Shown piece by piece: positions 24,797-33,566 of a DNA stretch of 64,000 bases. Position 1 is the first letter of the stretch. Each line of letters begins with the position of its first letter. The position numbers and the translations under genes were made by a program. The notes beneath the pieces were generated by a model. That model was not told where the DNA came from, ran no database searches, and saw only the letters and a list, made by a program, of their open reading frames with translations. Source of the DNA: Sunxiuqinia rutila (lineage in GTDB: Bacteria > Bacteroidota > Bacteroidia > Bacteroidales > Prolixibacteraceae); assembly GCF_050589705.1 (NCBI RefSeq), contig NZ_JBNGOT010000001.1:310001-374000 (forward strand), written 5' to 3'.

Positions 24797-25828
24797 ATGA
24801 AATCAGGAAGTGTATTTTCTTTATTAATGGCCGGATTAATCTTGTTGGGATGTGGTGGCAGTTCTACTTCAGACTACTCCCAAAGGATTGACGATAAGGT
24901 TAGAGCAGAACAAATTAAAGAGATGAAGTTCGGCATGTTTATCTGCTGGTCGTTCAGTACCTTTTATGGAAGTGAGTGGACACCAACATTGGATAAAGAT
25001 GCTTCTTTTTTTCAAGCTTCGGGCTGTGACACCGACCAGTGGTGTAAGGTAGCTAAAGAAGCCGGAATGGGATATATCCTTTTTCTGGCTAAGCATCATG
25101 ATGGATTTTGTTTGTGGGATACAGAAACCACGGATAAAAAAGTGACCAACAGTCCGCTGGGGGTTGATGTGTTGGCTAAACTTCAAAAATCGTGTGATAA
25201 ATACGGCATACAACTGGCACTCTATTTTTCTGAAGGTGACTGGAACTGGCCCGGAGCCGAAGACGGAGGCTGGATGAAAGGTGGTACTAACCCGGAAATG
25301 AAAAAGGCACAGTTGGAAGAGCTTTGTACTCAATATGGCCCCATCGAGTTTTTCTGGATGGATCATGCCGTTGGAGATGGAGGTTTATCGCACAAAGAAA
25401 CCGTTGATTTTATTCACCAGTTTCAACCCAATTGCTTTATTGGTTTTAATACTGGAGAAACTGCCGGCCGTTTAAACCTTCGTGAGCGAGGAAAACCCGG
25501 ACCTATTGGCGATAAATCAACGGTATGGAATGAACATCACCTTAAAGATAGTTATGACGATTTTTTAGTGGCTGAATTTACCTATCCCATACTTCCCAAG
25601 CATGAAGGTGGGGCTGACTGGTTTTATTCCTTGCCTAAGCATGATAAGCTATGCAAGCCAGCTGAAGATCTTTATAACGATTATCTGGGAGCTGTTGAAT
25701 ATGGAAATATCTTTTCTATTAATGTTGGACCAAATTACGAGGGAAAGATTAGAGATGTAGATGTTGAAACACTTCAGAAAGTTGGAAGGTATATCTCAGG
25801 AGAGCTAAAACTGTCGGAGAAAGACTAA
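24797..25828 (+). CDS. GH29 alpha-L-fucosidase, lipoprotein, catalytic domain only
   Basis: The start at 24797 gives a lipoprotein signal MKSGSVFSLLMAGLILLGC (lipid Cys 19); the frame upstream overlaps the previous gene and is not used. The 343-residue protein has only the GH29 barrel: FLAKHHDGFCLWDTETT, IQLALYFSEGDWNWPGA, and IEFFWMDHAVGDGG with D189 as likely nucleophile. It ends NVGPNYEGKIRDVDVETLQKVG, the normal end of the barrel. It lacks the binding domains of its neighbour, so it may act on short fragments (inference). It lies 10 bases downstream of the first fucosidase and ends before a terminator-like hairpin. Confidence 0.9.
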   Translation: MKSGSVFSLLMAGLILLGCGGSSTSDYSQRIDDKVRAEQIKEMKFGMFICWSFSTFYGSEWTPTLDKDASFFQASGCDTDQWCKVAKEAGMGYILFLAKHHDGFCLWDTETTDKKVTNSPLGVDVLAKLQKSCDKYGIQLALYFSEGDWNWPGAEDGGWMKGGTNPEMKKAQLEELCTQYGPIEFFWMDHAVGDGGLSHKETVDFIHQFQPNCFIGFNTGETAGRLNLRERGKPGPIGDKSTVWNEHHLKDSYDDFLVAEFTYPILPKHEGGADWFYSLPKHDKLCKPAEDLYNDYLGAVEYGNIFSINVGPNYEGKIRDVDVETLQKVGRYISGELKLSEKD

Positions 25829-25875
25829 GTATAGCTATTCACAAATTCCAGTTTTATTAGAAAAGCATTTTGATG

Positions 25876-25934
25876 TCCTTGCCTTTGGTTTTTGGTGGAG
25901 CTTTCCATCCAATTATCAAGGGCAAGGATTTTTT
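25876..25934 (+). terminator. Probable terminator after the fucosidase genes
   Basis: TCCTTGCC (25876-25883) pairs with GGCAAGGA (25921-25928), with an inner GGTGGA/TCCATCC hairpin in the loop and a six-T run after. It may allow partial read-through into the sulfatases. Confidence 0.65.
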
Positions 25935-26014
25935 ATTTAATTTTGGAAGCCAGGGGAACGCCTTGCCTTTGGCCAGTATTTGGTAAATAAGCGCGCACAA
26001 AACATAAGCAAATC

Positions 26015-27475
26015 ATGACCAACCTCATCAAACTAATTGCCGGAACATCCTTGTTGTTGCCGGGTAATTTCGTTCAAGCCCGACCAACTAAGGCCGAAAA
26101 GGCCGCAACGCCCAATATCGTTTTTGTGATGTGCGATGATTTGGGATGGGGAGATACGGGATTTAACGGGAATGAGATAATAAAAACGCCCAACCTGGAT
26201 ATGCTGGCAGGCAAAGGAATCACCTTTAATCGTTTTTATGCTGCTTCAGCGGTGTGTTCGCCAACCCGGGCTAGTTGTTTAACCGGAAGAAACCCGTATC
26301 GTCTCGGAATTCCAAATGCAAACTCAGGCCATCTAAAAACAGAAGAAATTACCTTGCCCGAACTGCTTAAGCAGAAAGGCTATGCAACCGGTCACTTTGG
26401 AAAATGGCATTTAGGCACCTTAACCACTCAAGTGAAAGATGCTAATCGCGGCCGTCCTGGAGATTCAACGCATTATAGTATTCCCAGCATGCATGGTTAC
26501 GATACTTATTTTGTAACCGAATCGAAGGTCCCCACCTACGATCCGATGTTAAAACCGGCCATTTTTGATACCGAAAAAGGAGAAAGCCTGCGGTATGGCT
26601 GGAAAGCAATTGAAGATAAAAGCACGGCAGAATCGTTTGAAACATTTTACTGGGTAGGCGAAGAGACCAGTGAAACCGAAAACCTGGATGGAGACGATTC
26701 AAAAATCATTGTTGACCGGGCGATCCCTTTTATTGAAAACTCTGTAGAAAAGGGGCAGCCTTTCTTTTCGGTGATTTGGATACATACGCCGCACTTGCCG
26801 GTGGTAGCTAACGAAGAAATGATGAACGAGTATGGTTCGTATTCCTATCGGGAGCAATTATACTACGCGACAATTTCAGCCATGGACCAACAGATGGGCC
26901 GTTTGTGGGAAAAGCTGGAGGAGCTGGGAGAAGCCGAAAACACCCTGATTTGGTTTTGCAGTGATAATGGCCCCGAGCTGCGTACGCCCGGAAGTGCCGG
27001 ACCTTACCGCGGACGTAAGCGCGATTTGTACGAAGGAGGAGTGCGTGTGCCGGCATTCTGTGTTTGGCCCCAGGGAATTGAAGCTGGGCAAAAGACCGAT
27101 TTCCCTTGTTTTACCAGCGATTACTTGCCAACTGTAGTTGATTTGCTGGAACTGGACTTTCCAAAAGAAAGACCAATCGACGGAATCAGCCTGACAGAGG
27201 TTTTGAAGGGGACGAAAGCGGAGCGTGAAAAACCGATGGGATTTCGGTACCTGGAAAGATTATCGTGGGTAACGCAAGAGTACAAACTGATTAGTACCGA
27301 CAACGGAAAAACTTTTGAGTTATATCATTTGCTGAATGATCCGGGAGAGCAAAATAATATTTTGGCGCAAAATTCAGAACTGGCGGCTCAAATGAAAGCC
27401 AACTTGATGGATTGGCTGGAATCCTGCCAGAAATCCGAAAATGGGGAAGATTACAAAATAGAGACTGAGAAATAG
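26015..27475 (+). CDS. Type I sulfatase (formylglycine-dependent), exported
   Basis: A 486-residue sulfatase with a signal peptide ending near VQA. The active-site signature is C81-S-P-T-R with LTGRNPYR after it; C81 must be oxidised to formylglycine by a maturase that is not encoded in this window. Metal-site residues are in VMCDDLGWGD (D41, D42) and WFCSDNGPE, and FGKWHLG carries the conserved Lys and His. DLGWGDTGFNG and the GPYRGRKRDLYEGGVRVP stretch resemble exo-acting sulfatases of the arylsulfatase A type. It removes sulfate esters from a glycan, probably so the fucosidases can act (inference from the neighbours). Confidence 0.93.
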   Translation: MTNLIKLIAGTSLLLPGNFVQARPTKAEKAATPNIVFVMCDDLGWGDTGFNGNEIIKTPNLDMLAGKGITFNRFYAASAVCSPTRASCLTGRNPYRLGIPNANSGHLKTEEITLPELLKQKGYATGHFGKWHLGTLTTQVKDANRGRPGDSTHYSIPSMHGYDTYFVTESKVPTYDPMLKPAIFDTEKGESLRYGWKAIEDKSTAESFETFYWVGEETSETENLDGDDSKIIVDRAIPFIENSVEKGQPFFSVIWIHTPHLPVVANEEMMNEYGSYSYREQLYYATISAMDQQMGRLWEKLEELGEAENTLIWFCSDNGPELRTPGSAGPYRGRKRDLYEGGVRVPAFCVWPQGIEAGQKTDFPCFTSDYLPTVVDLLELDFPKERPIDGISLTEVLKGTKAEREKPMGFRYLERLSWVTQEYKLISTDNGKTFELYHLLNDPGEQNNILAQNSELAAQMKANLMDWLESCQKSENGEDYKIETEK

Positions 27476-27566
27476 GAAATGTGCCTGGGCTTAAATAAGC
27501 ACAGAGCAGCAGGATAATATTCCTTGCGAGTTCAAAGAAAACGATTGAAAATAAAACGATAAACGA

Positions 27567-29120
27567 ATGAGATTCAGATTTGATTTAATGGCTGCTGCGC
27601 TCGGTGTTCTTTCGGCTTGCACCGGAAAGCAAGTGCCAGAAGAAAAGCCCAACATCCTTTTTATTTTAAGTGACGACCATACTTCACAGGCTTGGGGGAT
27701 TTACGGCGGAATTTTAAAGGATTATGTGCATGCGCCCAATATCGACAGGCTGGCCAGCGAAGGTGTTGTGCTTGACAATTGTTTTTGCACCAACTCGATT
27801 TGCACACCAAGTCGTGCCACCATATTAACCGGACAGTACAGTCATCATAACGGAGTTTATACGCTTGCCAATGCCTTGAATCCGGATCGTATGAACATCG
27901 CCAAAGTGTTGCAAGGAAATGGCTACCAAACGGCCATTATTGGGAAGTGGCACCTGAAAACGCAACCGGCCGGCTTTGACTATTTTAATGTTTTGCCAGG
28001 GCAGGGAAGGTACTGGAACCCGATTCTGAAAACCAAGGATAACTGGGAAGACGGTTATGGTGGCGGGAAAGAGTATGAAGGATTTTCGACCGATGTGATT
28101 GCTGATTTGAGTATCGACTGGATGAAGAAGCGGGATAAAACCAAGCCCTTTATGATGATGTGTCACTTTAAAGCAACGCACGAACCCTTTGATTTTCCCG
28201 ATCGCTATAAACATCTGCTGGATGGCGTTGAGCTGCCGGAGCCGGAAAGCCTCTACGATTCAGGGCCTGAGACCACTGGCCGGACATTTAAAGGTCAGGT
28301 ACTTGAAAACCTTCGTGATCGTTACCTCGAGAATACCAAAAATCCCAACTACTGGGCGCAGTATCCGGAGTTGCCATTTTCGGTAGATGGCCTGGATGCT
28401 AGGGGACAACGCAAGAAAACCTATCAGAAGTTGGTGAAAGACTTTATTCGAAGTGGTGCCGCCATTGACGACAACATTGGCAAGTTGCTCGATTTCCTGG
28501 AAGAGGAAGGGATTGCCGACAATACGGTTGTTATTTACACGGCCGATCAGGGCTACTTTTTGGGTGAGCATGGTTTCTTTGATAAACGACTGATTTATGA
28601 GGAATCCCTGCGAATGCCTTTTGTCATTCGCTACCCCAAAGAATTTAATGGTGGCCGACGCATTGATGACATTATTTTGAACATTGATTTTGCGGCTTTG
28701 CTGGCTGATTATGCCAAGGTTGAAAAGCCCGATTTTATTGAAGGAAGAAGCTTCCGGAACAACCTGAAAGGGGAGACTCCTGAAGACTGGCGAAAATCGA
28801 TGTATTACCGGTACTGGCTGCACCTGGAGGATCGGCCCGGACATTTCGGTATTCGGAATGAACGTTATAAGCTGGCCTTTTTCTATGGTCAACCACTGGA
28901 CATGGCGGGAGCGCAGCAAGAAACGACAGCGCCGGCCTGGGAATTTTACGATCTTCAGAAAGATCCGCATGAAAACTACAATGCCTATCATGATCCCGCT
29001 TATGCCGGAATTATAAAAGAAATGAAAGAGGAGCTTATTCTGCTTCGGAAAGAAGTTGGCGACACGGATGAGTCTTATCCTGTGATGAGGGAACTTGTAG
29101 AAACACACTGGAATAATTAA
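27567..29120 (+). CDS. Type I sulfatase lipoprotein
   Basis: A 517-residue lipoprotein (signal MRFRFDLMAAALGVLSAC, lipid Cys 18). The formylglycine motif is C79-T-P-S-R followed by ATILTG. Metal ligands are in ILSDDHTSQA (D36, D37) and YTADQGYFLGEHG; IGKWHLK carries the conserved Lys and His. The stretch LGEHGFFDKRLIYEESLRMPFVIRYP resembles sulfatases of the N-acetylglucosamine-6-sulfatase and related S1 subfamilies. I do not assign a substrate. It lies 91 bases after the first sulfatase and is more like the third one than the first. Confidence 0.92.
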   Translation: MRFRFDLMAAALGVLSACTGKQVPEEKPNILFILSDDHTSQAWGIYGGILKDYVHAPNIDRLASEGVVLDNCFCTNSICTPSRATILTGQYSHHNGVYTLANALNPDRMNIAKVLQGNGYQTAIIGKWHLKTQPAGFDYFNVLPGQGRYWNPILKTKDNWEDGYGGGKEYEGFSTDVIADLSIDWMKKRDKTKPFMMMCHFKATHEPFDFPDRYKHLLDGVELPEPESLYDSGPETTGRTFKGQVLENLRDRYLENTKNPNYWAQYPELPFSVDGLDARGQRKKTYQKLVKDFIRSGAAIDDNIGKLLDFLEEEGIADNTVVIYTADQGYFLGEHGFFDKRLIYEESLRMPFVIRYPKEFNGGRRIDDIILNIDFAALLADYAKVEKPDFIEGRSFRNNLKGETPEDWRKSMYYRYWLHLEDRPGHFGIRNERYKLAFFYGQPLDMAGAQQETTAPAWEFYDLQKDPHENYNAYHDPAYAGIIKEMKEELILLRKEVGDTDESYPVMRELVETHWNN

Positions 29121-29241
29121 AATTTACGTCTTATTCCGAAGTTATTATCCAAAGGCAGTAAGCCGAAGCGATGAGTTATAGCAGACGAAATGAAGAATAC
29201 TTATTGAGATACGATTTCTAGTTTAAATCAATAAACAGTTA

Positions 29242-30864
29242 ATGATGAATATAAACCTTAGCCAATCAATTGGTCTTTTGTCGATTGCCGGACTGGGGCT
29301 GGCAGCTTGCAGCCAACCGGCCGCAGAGAAAACCAAGACCAAGCCGAATATTGTGTACATCATGAGTGATGATCATGCCTATCAAGCCATCAGTGCATAC
29401 GGGCATGGCCTCAATAAAACGCCGAACATTGACCGGATTGCAGAGCAGGGAGCCATTTTTACCCGGGGGTTTGTCTCCAACTCCATTTGTGCGCCGAGCC
29501 GGGCAGTTATGCTTACCGGCAAGCACAGTTTTGTCAACGGAAAGGTGGACAATGTGCAGCCGTTCGATTGGAACCAGATGAGCTTCCCGAAATTGTTGCA
29601 GCAAAATGGGTATCAAACGGCTCTGATCGGAAAAATTCACCTGGATGGCTTGCCGCAGGGCTTTGACTATTCGGCGGTATTGCCGGGGCAGGGCCATTAT
29701 TACAATCCGGATTTCATCATTAATGGTGAGAAAAAACGCCTGGATGGCTATGTGACGGATTTAACCACCGAAATGTCGTTGAAGTGGCTGAAAGAGCGCG
29801 ATCCGGAAAAGCCCTTCTGCTTGCTTTACCACCAAAAGGCCCCGCATCGCGAGTGGTTGCCGGCCGAGCGTCACTACAAGGAATACACCGGGATGACCTT
29901 TAAGGAGCCCGAAACGCTTTTTGATGATTACAAAGGGCGTGGAACGGCTGCCAAAGAGCAGGAAATGAATGTGCTGAAAGATATGAACTGGGCCGGCGAC
30001 TCCAAAATACGGCCCGAGGTGATGGATGAGCTGGGCATTCCTCAGACCTTGACCTGGGACAAAGCGGCTTATACCAACAACCTGGGGCGAATGGATGAGC
30101 AACAACGGGCAGCCTGGGATGCAGTGTACGATCCGATTGTGGAAGACTTTGCCCGCAAATATCCAAGCATGAATGAAAAGGAGCTGATGCAGTGGCGTTT
30201 TCAGCGATACATGCAGGATTACCTGGGCTGTATTGCCTCGGTGGATGAGGGCGTTGGCCAGTTGCTCGATTTTCTGGAAGAAAACGGATTGGCTGAAAAT
30301 ACCATTGTGGTGTACACCTCCGATCAAGGCTTTTACCTGGGCGAGCATGGCTGGTTCGACAAGCGGTTTATGTACGAAGAATCGTTTCGGACGCCCTTGC
30401 TGATGATGTATCCGTCGGAAATTGAGCCGGGCACCGTCGTGGATGAACTGGTTCAGAACATTGATTTTGCACCAACATTTCTGGATTATGCCGGTGTTGA
30501 TATTCCGCAGGATGTACAAGGTGAATCCTTCCGCAAGTTGGTTAGCGGCGAAAGCTCGGAGTGGCGCGATGCCATTTATTACACCTACTACGAATACCCT
30601 TCCATTCATATGGTGAAACGCCATTACGGGGTGCGAACCGACCGATACAAGCTGATTCATTTTTACTACGATATTGATGAGTGGGAATTGTATGATCTGG
30701 AAAAGGATCCGCAGGAAATGACCAATGTGTATGACGATCCGGCTTATGCTGAAGTGCAAAAAATGATGCACGAACGCTTAACCGAGCTGCGCGAAAAATA
30801 CGGAGACAGCGATGCCAATGATCAGCGCTTCCTGAAAGCTTACCTGGATGTGGTAAACAACTAA
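29242..30864 (+). CDS. Type I sulfatase lipoprotein
   Basis: A 540-residue lipoprotein (signal ending LGLAAC, lipid Cys 23; an ATG one codon on is an equal start). The formylglycine motif is C83-A-P-S-R followed by AVMLTG. Metal residues are in IMSDDHAYQAI (D43, D44) and YTSDQGFYLGEHG. The usual GKWH is GKIH here (LIGKIHLDG), keeping Lys and His but not Trp. It shares GEHGWFDKRFMYEESFRTPL with its upstream neighbour, so the two are probably related paralogues with different sulfate positions. A bidirectional terminator follows at 30915-30951. Confidence 0.92.
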   Translation: MMNINLSQSIGLLSIAGLGLAACSQPAAEKTKTKPNIVYIMSDDHAYQAISAYGHGLNKTPNIDRIAEQGAIFTRGFVSNSICAPSRAVMLTGKHSFVNGKVDNVQPFDWNQMSFPKLLQQNGYQTALIGKIHLDGLPQGFDYSAVLPGQGHYYNPDFIINGEKKRLDGYVTDLTTEMSLKWLKERDPEKPFCLLYHQKAPHREWLPAERHYKEYTGMTFKEPETLFDDYKGRGTAAKEQEMNVLKDMNWAGDSKIRPEVMDELGIPQTLTWDKAAYTNNLGRMDEQQRAAWDAVYDPIVEDFARKYPSMNEKELMQWRFQRYMQDYLGCIASVDEGVGQLLDFLEENGLAENTIVVYTSDQGFYLGEHGWFDKRFMYEESFRTPLLMMYPSEIEPGTVVDELVQNIDFAPTFLDYAGVDIPQDVQGESFRKLVSGESSEWRDAIYYTYYEYPSIHMVKRHYGVRTDRYKLIHFYYDIDEWELYDLEKDPQEMTNVYDDPAYAEVQKMMHERLTELREKYGDSDANDQRFLKAYLDVVNN

Positions 30865-30914
30865 GTGGAGATCGCGGAAAGCTTCTCCTCTCAGGCGGAA
30901 GCGTTTAAATAAAA

Positions 30915-30951
30915 AAAGAGGCTGCTCACAAATTCGGTGAGCAGCCTCTTT
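30915..30951. terminator. Bidirectional terminator between the sulfatase row and glnN
   Basis: AAAGAGGCTGCTCAC (30915-30929) pairs perfectly over 15 bases with 30937-30951. A longer T tract results when read on the minus strand, so it mainly ends glnN transcription. Confidence 0.93.
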
Positions 30952-30974
30952 GATAGGTTATCGGCTTGCGTTTG

Positions 30975-33164
30975 TTAGCGTACAAACAGCAGTTCGCGGT
31001 ATTTAGGCAATGGCCAAAGCTCATTGTCCACCGTCAGTTCAAGCTTGTCAATATGGTAACGGATATCATCTAGGTATGGGCGAACCGTATTGTCATAGGC
31101 CTTGGCTTTATCAAAGCTGTCTTCAATAACATTGGCCACTTTGCGGGCTTCCACCATTTCGCGCACTTTGGCTTTGATGGATGAGATGTGACCGCCAATC
31201 TCGCGGATCAGTTCCTTGCGGGCATGCGCCAGCGTCTCAAACTCGTCGGCATCAAAAACTTCTTTCAGGTTTTTAACATTCTCCAGCAGCGTGGTTTGGT
31301 ACTGAACCGCCGTAGGAACGATGTGGTTGATGGCGAGGTCGCCCAATACGCGGGCTTCAATCTGCACTTTCATGGTAAATTTCTCATGCTCAACCTCCGT
31401 GCGGGCTTCAAGTTCTTTTTCTGAAAAAACTTCCTGCGAAGTAAATAGCTGTTTGGTTTGCTTGCTCAGGTAGGCGGTCAGCGCCTCTGGAACACTGTTG
31501 ATGTTCGTTAAACCGCGTTTTTGGGCTTCGGCTACCCAGTCGTCGCTGTAACCATCGCCATCAAAACGAATGGGTTTTGAGTTGATGATCAGTTTTTTCA
31601 GCACCTGGAAGATTGCTTCATCTTTCTTAACGTCTTTCTCGATCAGGGCATCCACTTCAGCCTTGAAACTGTCAAGTTGTGCGGCTACCGCTGTGTTCAG
31701 AACGATTAATGATGAAGCGCAGTTGGCTGATGATCCGGCAGCGCGGAACTCAAACCGGTTTCCGGTAAAGGCAAACGGCGACGTGCGGTTGCGGTCGGTA
31801 TTGTCCAGAATGATTTCAGGAATCCGGCCAATATTCAGTTTCAGCGCTGTCTTTTCATCCGGAGTCATTTTGCGGTCAACAACAGCTTCCTCCATCAGGT
31901 CGAGCATCTTGCTAATCTCTGTTCCTAAAAATACCGAAAGGATGGCCGGAGGGGCTTCGTGAGCGCCCAGGCGGTGTGCGTTGGATGCCGAAACAATGCT
32001 GGCCCGTAACAAGTCCTGATGATCGTATACGGCTTTCATGGCGTTGATCACGAAGGTGAGAAACTGCAGGTTGCTTTTGGGGTTTTTCCCCGGAGAATAT
32101 AAGTTAACGCCCGTATCGGTAGTTAACGACCAGTTGTTGTGTTTTCCTGATCCGTTAATTCCGGAGAAGGGTTTTTCATGAAACAGGACCCTGAAATTGT
32201 GACGACGGGCTACCTTTTTCATGATGTCCATCAACAATTGGTTGTGGTCGTTCGCCAGGTTGGCTTCTTCGTAAATAGGGGCTGCCTCAAATTGGTTAGG
32301 AGCCACCTCGTTGTGGCGTGTTTTTAGCGGAATACCCAGTTTGTAGGCTTCGTTTTCCAAGTCTTCCATATAGGAGTAAACCCGTGTTGGAATCGATCCA
32401 AAATAGTGGTCGTCCAACTGCTGGTCCTTGGATGAGGCATGACCCATCAGGGTGCGTCCGGTTAAGATCAGGTCGGGACGGGCAGCAAACAGCGCTTCGT
32501 CAATCAGGAAGTATTCTTGTTCCCATCCCAGGTTTGCGTTGACTTTGGTTACGTTCTTGTCAAAATATTGGCACACGGCAGTGGCCGCTTTGTCCACAGC
32601 CTGAATCGATTTTAGCAGCGGTGTTTTGTAGTCGAGTGCTTCACCGGTGTAGGAGATGAAAACCGTGGGGATACACAGCGTTCCGTCAACAATAAAAGCC
32701 GGAGAGGAAGCATCCCAGGCGGTGTAGCCGCGCGCTTCAAACGTTTGACGAATTCCACCACTGGGGAAGGATGAAGCATCGGGTTCCTGCTGCGAAAGCA
32801 CTTTCCCGCTAAAGGCTTCGACCACGCCGCCACCTTCTTCGTGAACAATAAAAGCGTCGTGTTTCTCTGCTGTTCCGTCGGTTAACGGATGAAACCAGTG
32901 CGTGTAGTGTGTGGCACCATTCTCTGTAGCCCAGGCTTTCATACCTTGTGCTACCTGATCCGCCATTTTGCGGTCAATAGCCCGGCCCAGGTCAATGGCT
33001 TCGCAAACGGCTTTATACGCATCTTTCGAAAGGTATTTTTTCATTTTGGGACGATCAAAAACATTTATCCCATAATAGTTGGAGGTCAGGCTGTCTTCTC
33101 TGACGACCTTAACGGGCTGCCGTTCGATTACTTTTTGCAGCGCTTTAAATCTGAAATGTGCCAT
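30975..33164 (-). CDS. glnN: Glutamine synthetase type III
   Basis: A 729-residue enzyme, the usual length for GSIII, which makes glutamine from glutamate, ammonia and ATP. Signatures are the N-terminal SNYYGINVFDRPKMKKYLS, the NEVAPNQFEAAPIYEEANLANDHNQ block and HEKPFSGINGSGKHNNWSL around residue 330-345, then NRTSPFAFTGNRFEFRAAGSSANCA. A long C-terminal helical region (TMKVQIEARVLGDLAINHI onward) is specific to type III. GSIII is common in Bacteroidota. A -7-like element TATTTTTG lies 60 bases upstream. Having both this and a type II enzyme within 9 kb implies use under different nitrogen conditions (inference). Confidence 0.97.
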   Translation of the reverse strand: MAHFRFKALQKVIERQPVKVVREDSLTSNYYGINVFDRPKMKKYLSKDAYKAVCEAIDLGRAIDRKMADQVAQGMKAWATENGATHYTHWFHPLTDGTAEKHDAFIVHEEGGGVVEAFSGKVLSQQEPDASSFPSGGIRQTFEARGYTAWDASSPAFIVDGTLCIPTVFISYTGEALDYKTPLLKSIQAVDKAATAVCQYFDKNVTKVNANLGWEQEYFLIDEALFAARPDLILTGRTLMGHASSKDQQLDDHYFGSIPTRVYSYMEDLENEAYKLGIPLKTRHNEVAPNQFEAAPIYEEANLANDHNQLLMDIMKKVARRHNFRVLFHEKPFSGINGSGKHNNWSLTTDTGVNLYSPGKNPKSNLQFLTFVINAMKAVYDHQDLLRASIVSASNAHRLGAHEAPPAILSVFLGTEISKMLDLMEEAVVDRKMTPDEKTALKLNIGRIPEIILDNTDRNRTSPFAFTGNRFEFRAAGSSANCASSLIVLNTAVAAQLDSFKAEVDALIEKDVKKDEAIFQVLKKLIINSKPIRFDGDGYSDDWVAEAQKRGLTNINSVPEALTAYLSKQTKQLFTSQEVFSEKELEARTEVEHEKFTMKVQIEARVLGDLAINHIVPTAVQYQTTLLENVKNLKEVFDADEFETLAHARKELIREIGGHISSIKAKVREMVEARKVANVIEDSFDKAKAYDNTVRPYLDDIRYHIDKLELTVDNELWPLPKYRELLFVR

Positions 33165-33566
33165 GGTGGTTTGCTTTAATTAATATAATATCTCGAAGAA
33201 GTTCTTTCTGTTTTTAACGGTTGCAAAAATAGGTATTTTTCAGTTTTGTATGTGTGTTTTATTGAAATTTCCTCCGAATTTAGGGTGTGTGTTGTTTTTA
33301 TGTTGTCATTTTTATGAAGAAGGGGGTGTTTTAAGGGGATGTATTTCTAAAATGACTACCTTTTGAGTTGAAATTTAAATGCTGGTGGTTCGGGGGCAGT
33401 AAAATGGAATGTGATCATAATTATTTGATGATCGTCTGAGGTGTAGAGCTACGGGCTGAATGCTTGTCGGAGCATTGTGTTTTTATTTTATTGAAATACC
33501 TTGCTTTGCATAGGGCAATCTTTTTATCTTGCTAGGTGCCGTTAAATACTGAATGGAGTAAATTTT
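33165..33566. other. 402-base divergent regulatory region between glnN and the GS-like gene
   Basis: On the minus strand TATTTTTG (plus-strand CAAAAATA, 33224-33231) is a likely -7 box of glnN. The plus strand is G/T-rich (33280-33350) and carries AGGGGGTGT at 33321, a word also found upstream of the type II glutamine synthetase at 39361. No ORF is convincing. Confidence 0.45.
33224..33231 (-). promoter_or_regulatory. Candidate -7 promoter element of glnN
   Basis: Reads TATTTTTG on the minus strand, 60 bases ahead of the glnN start. No TTG at the ideal distance was found. Confidence 0.35.

Noticed and set aside
28260..29108. A 282-codon minus-strand ORF inside the second sulfatase
   Set aside because: It is antisense to a complete sulfatase with all motifs. 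Length alone is not evidence.
29761..30771. A 336-codon minus-strand ORF inside the third sulfatase
   Set aside because: It is antisense to a complete sulfatase; the same shadow effect occurs in its neighbour.
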